Assembly: GCF_046197875.1 (NCBI RefSeq)
Contig: NZ_CP166991.1
Coordinates: 1,054,001 to 1,118,000, forward strand
Direction of reading: 5' to 3'
Source of the DNA: Methanobrevibacter_A acididurans
Lineage (GTDB): Archaea; Methanobacteriota; Methanobacteria; Methanobacteriales; Methanobacteriaceae
DNA: 64,000 bases
A program made the translations under genes and the position numbers. The number at the start of each line of letters is the position of its first letter. The first letter of the stretch is position 1. Positions 1 to 8,723 of this stretch are shown here, one piece after another. Below the pieces are notes generated by a model. That model was not told where the DNA came from and did not search any database. It saw nothing but the letters and a program-made list of their open reading frames with translations.

Positions 1-256
1 TTTCAAGTATTCTATGTTTGCGTGTAATTTTTTGAGATACTGTTAATCCTTTATCGGTTAATATTGCACCTTTGTATGGTATATATTTAATGTATCCTAA
101 TTGTTCTAACTTTTTTAGCATTTGAGTTACACTACCTGGTGCTATATTTAGGTTTTTGGAAATTGTGGTAGTGGATACATGGTTTTTGTTTTTCCCCTCT
201 TTGTATAAAACTTCTAAGTATTCTTCTATATTTTCACTAATATCTTTTGTTGACAT
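1..256 (-). CDS. DtxR/MntR-family metal-dependent transcriptional regulator, N-terminal part (cut by the window edge)
   Basis: The reverse strand reads MSTKDISENIEEYLEVLYKE and continues through a winged helix-turn-helix with the recognition region around SVTQMLKKLEQLGYI. This is the standard N-terminal DNA-binding domain of iron- or manganese-responsive DtxR/MntR repressors. About 85 residues are visible. The metal-binding and dimerisation domain lies outside the window, so iron and manganese specificity cannot be told apart. A strong palindrome at 321-346, upstream of its start, looks like its operator, which suggests autoregulation. An insertion sequence begins 110 bp upstream of the start codon. 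Confidence 0.85.
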   Translation of the reverse strand, partial: MSTKDISENIEEYLEVLYKEGKNKNHVSTTTISKNLNIAPGSVTQMLKKLEQLGYIKYIPYKGAILTDKGLTVSQKITRKHRILE

Positions 257-320
257 TTTATTGATTAATACCCTCTTGAAATTTTTTTAAATAGTAGATA
301 TATTATAAAATAAAGTATAT

Positions 321-346
321 AAAAGTTTTGGTTAACCTAAACTTTT
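321..346. promoter_or_regulatory. Near-perfect palindrome, candidate DtxR-type operator
   Basis: The 26 bp are centred on GGTTAACC with arms AAAAGTTTT and TAAACTTTT; only the two positions flanking the core fail to pair. The GGTTAACC core resembles DtxR/IdeR-type boxes. The minus strand also has a TATA-like TTTATATA at about 317-324, so a bound repressor would cover the promoter of the regulator gene at 1-256. Confidence 0.6.
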
Positions 347-365
347 AATTAATGTATGAAAATCA

Positions 366-389
366 GGCTCTGTCAAAAACTTATGTGTT
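366..389 (+). repeat. Left terminal inverted repeat of the first insertion sequence
   Basis: It begins GGCTCTGTCAAAAACTT and matches the reverse complement of 1702-1725 at 22 of 24 positions. The target duplication GAAAATCA precedes it at 358-365. Confidence 0.9.
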
Positions 390-480
390 TTGATTTTTTG
401 AAAGTTTTGGCTTATACTTTTTTTTAAGCTTTAAAATTGTTTTATTTTTGATTTAGAAATAGTAAATTTAATATATTAAG

Positions 481-525
481 TGGAGCTAATATATTTATAT
501 GACTAAAACAAAAATAAAAGCTCCA
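481..525 (+). promoter_or_regulatory. Hairpin that could mask the transposase ribosome binding site
   Basis: TGGAGCT (481-487), which holds the likely Shine-Dalgarno GGAG, is perfectly complementary to AGCTCCA (519-525) just inside the transposase coding region. The start codon at 499 lies in the loop. In transcripts that read in from outside such a stem would hide the site. The second insertion sequence in this window has the same design. Confidence 0.45.
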
Positions 526-1703
526 TGTTATACTATGGAGCCAATACAATTTAAACTTTACGATTTTTGTGAAGAGTTTTCTGGTTTTAGATCTGATGTG
601 TCTAAAAAGTTGATTGGATGTCAAGAGATGAGTCCTAATTTGATTCGTCTTGAAAAAAATGGTAAGATAATATTTAGCAATAGTAATGCTGTTTGTCCAG
701 TGTGTGGGTCTAACCATAGTCGTAAAAATGGTAAAATAGAACGTGAATTAATATTTTTGAATAAAGGAACTGAAACTTGTATTGTTCAAAAGTATAAATG
801 TAAAAATTGTGGTAATGTATTTAATGCTGATTTATCCTCCATAGTTGAGGTTAATCGGAATATTACTAAGCCAGTAATTGATTTTATCCTTAAATCCTAT
901 AGTATTGGTGGTGATAGTATTCGTAAAATCATGCACAGGTTAAAAGAAATCCATAATGTGGATATTTCTTATCAAAGTGTTGAAAACATTTTATTAGGCT
1001 TTGAATATGAAATGGATAATGATTTTTATAGTCTTTCGGGTTATTACTTATTTGATGCTTTGTGGGTTAAAATTAACAGCACATGGAATTATCTTTTAGC
1101 TTTATTCGACCTACAAAGTAATACTATTGTTTCCTATGATTTAGCCTCTTCTGAGTCAGAAAAAAGTATTTTACAAGTTTTTAAGCGAATCTACTTACAA
1201 TCAAGATCGTAAATATATTGTATACTGATTTAAAACATGAATATCGCCAACCAATACGAAAATTAGGTTTTAAACATCAATTCTGTGTGTTTCACACAAA
1301 ACAAAAAATAAACAGAGACATAAACGATTACTTAAAACAAAACAAATTAAGTTTTGAAGATATTGAATCTGTAAAAACTTTTAAACATGAAATTTTCAAT
1401 ATTATGGATGCTCCAGACTTAGAAACAGCTAAAATAAACAGAGATAAACTTATCAAAGAACAAAAAACCCTACCTGAACCAATTTTCAAAATCTTATGGA
1501 AATTCATAGTCCCCTACTTCAAAAACTTAACATATTACATTAAAAACACTAACATTAGTCGTACGAGTAACAAAATCGAGAATATATTCCAAAAAGTATT
1601 CCCAAAACATATTAAAAGACTAATGAAAACAAAAACCGGATTAATCAACAGATTCAAACTAAAACTAGAATTCTGGAACATAAAAAATAAAAACCAAATT
1701 TAG
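499..1703 (+). pseudogene. Frameshifted DDE transposase with N-terminal zinc ribbon
   Basis: Two consecutive reading frames encode one transposase. The 5' part (499-1212, 237 codons) has a zinc ribbon, CPVC then CKNC at about residues 68-106, a helical DNA-binding part, and the first catalytic Asp region, YYLFDALWVKINSTW. The 3' part starts in a different frame near 1215 with YTDLKHEYRQPIRK, which looks like the second catalytic Asp block, and runs to 1703. Around 1195-1225 the plausible peptide path NQDRKYIV then TDLKHEY needs more than one frame change, so this looks like decay rather than one programmed slip. Joined, it would be about 400 residues, close to the size reported for ISM1 transposase. 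Programmed frameshifting or sequence error cannot be fully excluded. Confidence 0.8.
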
Positions 1704-1725
1704 CACACAAGTTTTTGACAGAGCC
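1702..1725 (-). repeat. Right terminal inverted repeat of the first insertion sequence
   Basis: Read on the minus strand it begins GGCTCTGTCAAAAACTT. The transposase stop codon (1701-1703) runs into it. The second copy of GAAAATCA follows at 1726-1733. Confidence 0.9.
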
Positions 1726-1763
1726 GAAAATCAAAACAATAAAAAAAATAATATAAAAAAAGG

Positions 1764-1796
1764 TTTTAAGGAAGAATAATTATTCATTCCTTAAAA
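1764..1796 (-). terminator. 33-bp palindromic hairpin downstream of the large wall-protein gene
   Basis: The arms TTTTAAGGAA and TTCCTTAAAA enclose GAATAATTATTC, itself a perfect palindrome, with one unpaired base. It lies 23 bp beyond the stop of the minus-strand gene at 1820, and the minus strand continues into a T-rich run (1763 downwards), as expected of a terminator. Confidence 0.6.
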
Positions 1797-1819
1797 ATTG
1801 CTTAAAATAAATTTTGTGT

Positions 1820-4800
1820 TTAAAAACTTAATGAACTATAAATACCAGCTAAAGTAAAACTACCAGTATTCCAATTCACAATATTCCCTAAACTATTACG
1901 TTTACTGGTAGCATCTGCTACTTTCCAAACACCATCAACATATATTTGTGCCCATACATGACCTGTTACAAGTCCACTACTAAATACACAATTTTTACCA
2001 TGAACGTATCTAGCAGGAATTCCAGCAGCACGACATAAAGCAATTACAAGGTGTGCATGATCTACACAATTACCTTTACCTGCATTAAGAGTACCAACAG
2101 CACCATATTTAGTATTAGCATAAAAACTGTAAGTGATTTCATCACGTACATAATTAAATATTGCAGTAGCCTTAGCAAGAGAAGATGTTAAACCACTAGT
2201 TAAACTAGCAGCTAAAGCTTTAATTTGTGCATTATTTACTTCACAATTATTAGTTGCAACAAGATATTTTGAAGTATCAGTACCATCACCTTTCTCATTT
2301 AAACCAGATCCAGAATCGCTAGAACTAGAAGATGAGCTTGTAGTAATAATACTAGTATTTACACTAATACTTGTAGGTAAAGTATTAGTACTTGCATAGC
2401 TTGTTAAGATATTAGCAAATATGTAAACATAATTATCATAGGATATTTTACCTAAACCATTTGATGAATCAAAGTTAGGTGTGTAACCATTTGCATTTAC
2501 AAATTCAATTATTCTTGAAGCTAAAGCTAAATATTGAGTACTTGATAATTGACCAGTTAAATTATCACCTGCAGAGTTTGGTGCACTAGATACATCAGCA
2601 ACTGCAATATTATCAGTTTGCCCTGCACTAATTTTTAGCAATGCAGTCGCCATTAAATATGCAAATCTAGATTCCTCATATTGAACACCATTTAATGTTG
2701 TATATAATGGCAATCTACCATTTTTTACAATAAATGCTTGAACTCTTTCAGCAGCACTAATAACATCCGCTATTGAAACATAAACTTTATTAGTTGAATT
2801 AGTTGAATTAGAACTTAAAACACCTTTAACAGTTGAAGAATCAAAAGATACAGAGTTAGGTAAACGTGCATTAGTATTAACAAATACTAACATTTTTGAG
2901 AAAGCATAAGTATATGATTCAAAACTAATTTGACCAATACTAGAACTTTTATCAAAATTTGGTAAAGCGTTATTAGTATTCACATAAGCAATAATCCGAT
3001 TAACCAATAAAATAGTGTCAGCTAAAGTTAATGTTCCTGTAGCACTACCTGTTGAATTATTTGGAGAATTAACATCCACAAAATCAACAGCATTATTATT
3101 ACCACTATTAATATTTAAAATAGCTTGTCCCATTAAATATGATACTTGAGCAATAGTATATTCAACACCATTATAAGTTACAGAACTTGGTAAATAACCA
3201 GTACTTAAAACAGATTGACTAACTGTATTTGCAATAGATTTAATATCATTAATACTTAAAGAACCAACAATATCTGAACCATTATCTGTACTATTATCAG
3301 AAGTAGCATTTACAAGAACACTAACTCCAACTTTAGTTAAAACTTTTGTAGATCCTACGATTTTTTCTTTACCAGTTACTGCACAATAATCAGAATCACA
3401 AATTGCACATGTTAATTCAACTTCAGATACATTTTTAGGATTAATTAATAATGTTCCATATAAATCACAATCTGGACAATAGTTAATGAAAGTTGTATTA
3501 TAATAAGCATATTTAAATCCAGTATAATTACTTGCACTTGGTCTAGCTATTACGTTAATGTAATAATTATCAGAAATATCAGTAACAACTACACTAGCGG
3601 GGAGTGTTTTATGATTATAATAATAAGCCATAACTTTTGTAAATGTATAAACAATTGTATTATATTGAATAACTCCAATGTTTGAGCTTATACCAGGATT
3701 AGCAGAATTAGTTGATGACATATAATTACTAATTGAATTTGCTAAACTTAGATAATCAGTTTTATTCATATTAGATAATACACTTGTTCCTTTTGATCCA
3801 GATGGACCACTAATAGATATTATGGGAATATTAGCTGTAGAACCATTATTAATTTCTGCAATTGCTGTAGATAAGAAGTATAGGAATTGTGGTGTAGTAT
3901 ATTTAACACCATTAATTCCAACATATTCAGGAATCTGCCCTTCATAATCTTTTTCAATTAAATCTTTAAGTGATGTTGCAGCACTTCCAATTAAATCTAT
4001 ACTTATAGTAGTTTCATTATTATTCACAATGGATTCATAGTTTGTAAAATTTATTATATTTGTTAAACCATAACGGAATACAGAAACTCCACATGCTCCA
4101 CCATCATATGCTGCTTGAACATCATTTGCAAGTTCAGTTGCACTGAGTAATGTAACATCATTATCAGATTTATATCCTTGTAATGCTGCCCAAACTAATG
4201 CCCCTGCACCATTTTGAACATACCATTTAGTAGTACTTGTTATCCAAGTACTAGTTTTACCATAGTTTCCTTTGTATAACATTGGCATTAATACATCTAA
4301 GTATTGTCCTAGTTGAGATACATCTTGACCATAATAATATGCTCCAGAAGTAGTTTCTGGCATGATAGTTCCTGCAACAATTAGGTTACTGTTTACAGTT
4401 TTAATAGCTTTTGTTAATTCTGATACAAATGTATTAATAGCTGCAGTAGAACCATTATATTGGTAAGCATTACCCGCATAACGAATATAATCTAATAATA
4501 CTCCTTTAATTCCAGATGTGGATGCGTAAGTGATTGCATCATTAACTTTAGAATCAAGTAATGTAGTATTTATAGCACCAGTTGAAGATATAACTGGATT
4601 ATAAAATGATCCATTTTCATGTAATATTTGCATCCAAATATAAACATCTATCCCTTTAGAACTTGCTGTTGAAATCCAAGATTCAATAGCACTTTTAGTA
4701 TATAATGAAAATGCACCATAACTAAGAAATATAGCGTTAACTCCATTGTTTTTTAAATTATCTAAATCAACAGAGTACATATTCTTACCAAATAGCCATA

Positions 4801-6043
4801 AAGCATTACCTGAAACGGAAGTTACAGTTTCATATATAGAAAATGAACTTGTTCCAGATATAGGTGCATAAGTATTACTACCCTCAAAAGAGTAAGTCAT
4901 ATTATATGCTCCTGAAGCTAGATTAAGTTTTAAGTAAGCTATTCCTTTACTATTGGTTACATTGGAATAAGTTACATTTGTTGTTCCTTTTGAAATAGTG
5001 AAATATATTGTTTGACCAGATACAGGATTTCCATTAGAATCTAATAACACAACTTCATAATTACTTCCATATTGTATTGAACCAGTAGTTCCACTAATAA
5101 CCGTATCTTTAATATTAACATTATTATTAGTTATAGTTATACTTGTAGAAGCTGCAGAAGCTAAATACTTACTATTACCTTTATAATTTAATTCAGCAGT
5201 GTAAGTTCCAGCACCTAAACCTATTAACATTGATCCTTTACCAGTAGAATCAGTTACAATTGTATATACTTTACTTGCAGATCCTTTAGATAAAGTTAAG
5301 TAAACAGTTTGTCCTGAGATAGGATTACCACTAACATCAACTAATGTGAAATTAAAATATCCATTTTGACCCAAAACAGCCGTATAAGGATTTACATTAA
5401 TAATTGTTGATGTTAAATTGGTTGTAGCGGAATATACTGTAATACTGTTTGTTGAAGCAGTACTAGGATTATAAGTTACATTATTTCTTGTAGTGAATCC
5501 ACCAAAACTTGCTTTTGCTGTGTAATCATTAGGAAATAAATTGATTTGAAGATAAGCTTTACCTTGTAAATCAGTTGTTGCCCAATAAATTTTACTTAAA
5601 CCATTAGAAGGATTAGTTAAATTTAACGCAATGTGTTGTCCAATAACTGGAGTTCCATCTGCTTGTGTTAATAAAACTGTGTAATTTAATCCTTGTCCAT
5701 AAATTTCAGTAAAATTATATCCAGTTAATATAGTGTTTATATTACTAGAATCTGAATTAGATAATGAAATGACTGCATTAGATGATTTTAAATTATTATC
5801 ATTATTTGTTGTATAATTGCTGTCATCATTTCCATTAGCATTACTGGTTAAAATATTTGAATTGCTTGAACCAGTACTTAGACTACTATTATTATCTATA
5901 GTAATTTGATTGCTATTTGAAATTCCATTGTCTGAACTTTCAATACTAGTTTGATTGTTTAATTCAGTAGCACATACTCCACTTATAGAAACGAAGCATG
6001 AAACTAAGAGTACGACTAGTAAAGTTTTACTCCCAATTGAAAT
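1820..6043 (-). CDS. Large secreted pseudomurein-associated protein: Ig-like repeats, glycosidase-like barrel, pseudomurein-binding repeats, C71/transglutaminase-like domain
   Basis: The open frame has about 1,407 codons. It opens with a signal peptide (GSKTLLVVLLVSCFVSISGV), then a Ser/Asn-rich stretch, three Ig-like repeats (to about residue 410), a TIM-barrel glycosidase-like domain (about 413-680, with GVLLDYIRYAG), and several pseudomurein-binding-type repeats (about 680-1265) containing a four-Cys CPDC/CAIC insert. It ends in a transglutaminase-like domain with Cys1326 (GKGNCVDH), His1362 (TGHVWAQ) and Asp1377 (VADATS), the triad of pseudomurein endoisopeptidases. It probably binds and cuts or remodels wall pseudomurein outside the cell. 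The start is odd: no in-frame ATG, GTG or TTG exists before 5374. The frame opens after a TGA at 6053-6055, and GAGGTG lies 5 bases before an in-frame ATT at 6043, used here as the start. A start mutation or a one-base frameshift is possible. A paralogue is at 58752-61559. Confidence 0.8.
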   Translation of the reverse strand: MSIGSKTLLVVLLVSCFVSISGVCATELNNQTSIESSDNGISNSNQITIDNNSSLSTGSSNSNILTSNANGNDDSNYTTNNDNNLKSSNAVISLSNSDSSNINTILTGYNFTEIYGQGLNYTVLLTQADGTPVIGQHIALNLTNPSNGLSKIYWATTDLQGKAYLQINLFPNDYTAKASFGGFTTRNNVTYNPSTASTNSITVYSATTNLTSTIINVNPYTAVLGQNGYFNFTLVDVSGNPISGQTVYLTLSKGSASKVYTIVTDSTGKGSMLIGLGAGTYTAELNYKGNSKYLASAASTSITITNNNVNIKDTVISGTTGSIQYGSNYEVVLLDSNGNPVSGQTIYFTISKGTTNVTYSNVTNSKGIAYLKLNLASGAYNMTYSFEGSNTYAPISGTSSFSIYETVTSVSGNALWLFGKNMYSVDLDNLKNNGVNAIFLSYGAFSLYTKSAIESWISTASSKGIDVYIWMQILHENGSFYNPVISSTGAINTTLLDSKVNDAITYASTSGIKGVLLDYIRYAGNAYQYNGSTAAINTFVSELTKAIKTVNSNLIVAGTIMPETTSGAYYYGQDVSQLGQYLDVLMPMLYKGNYGKTSTWITSTTKWYVQNGAGALVWAALQGYKSDNDVTLLSATELANDVQAAYDGGACGVSVFRYGLTNIINFTNYESIVNNNETTISIDLIGSAATSLKDLIEKDYEGQIPEYVGINGVKYTTPQFLYFLSTAIAEINNGSTANIPIISISGPSGSKGTSVLSNMNKTDYLSLANSISNYMSSTNSANPGISSNIGVIQYNTIVYTFTKVMAYYYNHKTLPASVVVTDISDNYYINVIARPSASNYTGFKYAYYNTTFINYCPDCDLYGTLLINPKNVSEVELTCAICDSDYCAVTGKEKIVGSTKVLTKVGVSVLVNATSDNSTDNGSDIVGSLSINDIKSIANTVSQSVLSTGYLPSSVTYNGVEYTIAQVSYLMGQAILNINSGNNNAVDFVDVNSPNNSTGSATGTLTLADTILLVNRIIAYVNTNNALPNFDKSSSIGQISFESYTYAFSKMLVFVNTNARLPNSVSFDSSTVKGVLSSNSTNSTNKVYVSIADVISAAERVQAFIVKNGRLPLYTTLNGVQYEESRFAYLMATALLKISAGQTDNIAVADVSSAPNSAGDNLTGQLSSTQYLALASRIIEFVNANGYTPNFDSSNGLGKISYDNYVYIFANILTSYASTNTLPTSISVNTSIITTSSSSSSSDSGSGLNEKGDGTDTSKYLVATNNCEVNNAQIKALAASLTSGLTSSLAKATAIFNYVRDEITYSFYANTKYGAVGTLNAGKGNCVDHAHLVIALCRAAGIPARYVHGKNCVFSSGLVTGHVWAQIYVDGVWKVADATSKRNSLGNIVNWNTGSFTLAGIYSSLSF

Positions 6044-6816
6044 TGTTTCACCTCACAATATTACCACTTTATATTTTTTTACGGGAAAAATATTTTTATA
6101 TTTTCTAAGTAAAAAAATCGGTAATAACATTTTTTTAAAATAAAAACAATCCATCTTAGAATTTTTTTTTAATAGTTCATCCAAAATAGATTGGTTAAGA
6201 TTTATAGTGTTATTATAATATAAAAGTTTCTAACTAATAAATAAACCTAAAAAGGAGTTTTATAGTTTAATTACATTAAATAAAGGGGAAAAATCATTAA
6301 ATTAAGTTTAAAAAATGGTAATGTATCTAAAAAAAATTTTATTGTTTTAAAATTTATTGATAATAATTACACAAAATATTATGACATGAAAATAGATATG
6401 TAATATTAAAGCTTTAAATTAAGATAAAAGGAAAATAAATCAATAATTTAATAAAAATTTAAAGATTTTAACTTATTACTGGATAAATTAAGTAATATTT
6501 AAGTTATTACCTTAAAAAAAGTTTAATAGTTAAGTTTTAATTTTTGATTAAGTTCTTTTAAAATCTTAAGTTTTAATTAAAGTAAATTTTTATAGAATAT
6601 ATCGGTTGAAATTTAAGAATTTAAAGTAGTAATGAAATTTAAGAATTTTTTTACTTTCGAAAACTTAAAACTAAAAGTTAGTTAATTATTAAACTAAAAA
6701 TTTTAGGAAAGTAATTTGAAATAATTAATTATATAAAATAAATAAAATTTTTTAAAAAAGTTTTAATGAAAGAAATAAAAAAAAAGAAAGATGTTAAAAA
6801 ATTTAATATAAATTTC
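6044..6816. other. 773-bp AT-rich gap without a recognisable gene
   Basis: It holds the promoter side of the wall-protein gene (a TATA-like AATATAAAAATA lies on the minus strand near 6080-6105) and the 3' side of the thermosome gene. I found no open frame with a credible start and no tRNA- or C/D-like structure. Confidence 0.6.
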
Positions 6817-8490
6817 TTACATCATTGGAGGCATGCCGCCCATACCACCCATTCCTCCTTGAGGAGGCATTGGTGGAAGGTTACCTGGGTCATCCATTCC
6901 TTCTGCTTTGTTTGGTTTGTTTAATGATCCTTCTGCTGCAACTAAATCATCAATACGTAATATCATTTCACATGCTTCTGCTGCAGATAAGATTGCTTGT
7001 TTTTTAACTCTTTGTGGTTCGATTACTCCACGGTCTTTCATGTTAACTACTTCACCGGTGAATACATCGATTCCCATGTAAGGATTTGTTTCATGTGCAC
7101 TTCTAAGATCTACAAGAACATCAATTGCATCTAACCCTGCATTTTCTGCTAAAGTTCTTGGAATAATTTCTAATGCTTCAGCAAATGCTTTAATAGCTAA
7201 TTGTTCTCTTCCTCCAATAGTATCAGCATATGCTTTTAATTGTTTAGCCATTTCAATTTCTGGTGATCCTCCACCAATAACAACTTTTTCATCTTCAATT
7301 GTTGCTGAAACTACTCCTAATGCATCTTCTAAAGCTCTTTCAATTTCTGAGGATATGTGTCTTGTACTTCCTCTTACTATTATACTACAGGATTTAGGAT
7401 TATCACATTCTTCTACAAAAGTAAATTTTTGATCGAATATTTTCTTTTCAAAGATATGTCCTGCTGTACCAAGTTTATCTGAGGTTAAATCTTTAATATC
7501 GGTTACTAATTCAGCTCCAGTTGCTTTTGCAATACGGGATATGTCTGATTTTTTAACACGTTTTATTGCATATATTCCATTTTTAGCTAAGTAATGCATT
7601 GCAACATCATCAATTCCTTTTTGACAGAATAAAACATTTGCTCCTGATTCTACAATATTATTTACCATATTTTTTAATTCTTGTTCTTCACTATCAAGGA
7701 ACATTTGTAATTGTTCTGGACTAGAAAAGTTTGCTTTGGAATCAGTGTTAGTGTCTTTGTGTTCTATTGGATATTTTAATAATGCGATTTTTGCATCATT
7801 TATTTCTTCAGGCATTGAAGGTGAAGCTCGACCTTTATCTATGAGTATTCCATCTATTATTTCTGATTCGGAAATTTCTCCACCATTAACTCTTTGTATA
7901 TTTATGTCTTTTTTATCAACGTTTCCATTATTTTCTACACGTAAAACTGCTTCTACTATTACATCTGAAAGTTCATCAGCTGCGACATCTGTTCCTTTTC
8001 CAGTCATTGCGGTTTTTGCAATTTTTTCTAAAGTTTCTTTATCATTGGCATCTATTGATATTCCAAATAATATTTCTATAACTTTATCTAATGCTAAGGT
8101 GAATCCTCTTAGGACAGTACTTGCATGAACTCCATTTTCGAAAAGTTCTTCTGCTTTTTTAAGTAATTCTCCAGCAAGCACTACTACTGTAGTGGTTCCA
8201 TCTCCTACTACATCATCTTGTTTTTTAGCTACTTCTACTAACATTTTTGCTGCTGGGTGTGTAATATCCATTTCTCCAAGTATGGTTGCTCCATCATTAC
8301 TTACAACAATATCTCCCATACCATCTACTAGCATTTTATCCATCCCTTTAGGTCCAAGGGTTGTACGAATTGTTTCTGCTAAAGTTTTTCCTGCTAGTAT
8401 GTTCATTTTTGTTGCTCTACTTCCTTGGAATCTTTCTGTTCCATCTCGTAGAATGAATATTGGTTGATTTTGTTGATTTCCATTTGCCAT
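6817..8490 (-). CDS. ths: Thermosome subunit (group II chaperonin)
   Basis: This 557-residue ATP-driven folding chaperonin of the archaeal cytosol assembles into a two-ring complex. Diagnostic motifs are TTLGPKGMDKMLV (about 41-53), NDGATILGEMDI, GDGTTTVVVLAGELL (about 96-110), GGGSPEIEMAKQL (about 402-414) and the Gly/Met-rich tail ending GGMPPMM. GGTGG stands about 6 bases before the ATG. Length and motifs are normal for the family. It appears monocistronic; a TATA-like element lies at about 8663-8673, which would give a leader of about 150 bases. Confidence 0.97.
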   Translation of the reverse strand: MANGNQQNQPIFILRDGTERFQGSRATKMNILAGKTLAETIRTTLGPKGMDKMLVDGMGDIVVSNDGATILGEMDITHPAAKMLVEVAKKQDDVVGDGTTTVVVLAGELLKKAEELFENGVHASTVLRGFTLALDKVIEILFGISIDANDKETLEKIAKTAMTGKGTDVAADELSDVIVEAVLRVENNGNVDKKDINIQRVNGGEISESEIIDGILIDKGRASPSMPEEINDAKIALLKYPIEHKDTNTDSKANFSSPEQLQMFLDSEEQELKNMVNNIVESGANVLFCQKGIDDVAMHYLAKNGIYAIKRVKKSDISRIAKATGAELVTDIKDLTSDKLGTAGHIFEKKIFDQKFTFVEECDNPKSCSIIVRGSTRHISSEIERALEDALGVVSATIEDEKVVIGGGSPEIEMAKQLKAYADTIGGREQLAIKAFAEALEIIPRTLAENAGLDAIDVLVDLRSAHETNPYMGIDVFTGEVVNMKDRGVIEPQRVKKQAILSAAEACEMILRIDDLVAAEGSLNKPNKAEGMDDPGNLPPMPPQGGMGGMGGMPPMM

Positions 8491-8660
8491 TATTATCCAC
8501 CTTCATATTTTATTTTTTCTAAAAAATTTACATAAAATTCGTTTTTTAGCTTTTAAGAGCTTTAAACTTTGTTTTATGGTTTTTCATTTTAAAATTTAAT
8601 TTTTTTATTAAAATTAAGAATAAATATTATTGTTTATTCATCATTTATAACATGGGTTAG

Positions 8661-8674
8661 AGGTTATATAAAAG
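8661..8674 (-). promoter_or_regulatory. Candidate TATA box for the thermosome gene
   Basis: The minus strand reads GCTTTTATATAACC, close to the archaeal TATA consensus, with purines just upstream that could act as BRE. It is the best match in the 230-bp gap between the thermosome and the AlkD-like gene, but the implied leader is long. Confidence 0.35.
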
Positions 8675-8723
8675 CTTTACGGTTAAAAGTTACAAAAAGT
8701 TAATTTAATATTTTGATTAAAAT

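Larger units (their letters stand above)
366..1725 (+). mobile_element. Insertion sequence (ISM1/IS6-like) with terminal inverted repeats and 8-bp target duplication
   Basis: The ends are inverted repeats at 366-389 and 1702-1725. The first 17 bases, GGCTCTGTCAAAAACTT, are identical and 22 of 24 match overall. The octamer GAAAATCA lies directly outside both ends (358-365 and 1726-1733), an intact target-site duplication. The element is 1,360 bp and carries one transposase on the plus strand, now frameshifted. ISM1 of Methanobrevibacter smithii and IS6-type elements also make 8-bp duplications; the exact family is my inference. It sits between the dtxR-like gene and the wall-protein gene. Confidence 0.9.

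Noticed and set aside
442..717. Minus-strand open frame inside the first insertion sequence
   Set aside because: It is antisense to the transposase, has no ribosome site and no recognisable motif.
1195..1225. Programmed -1 frameshift in the transposase
   Set aside because: No clear slippery heptamer, and the plausible protein path needs more than one frame change; decay is simpler.
5955..6143. Plus-strand open frame over the wall-protein signal peptide
   Set aside because: It lies opposite the clear signal-peptide coding sequence and ends in AT-rich noise.
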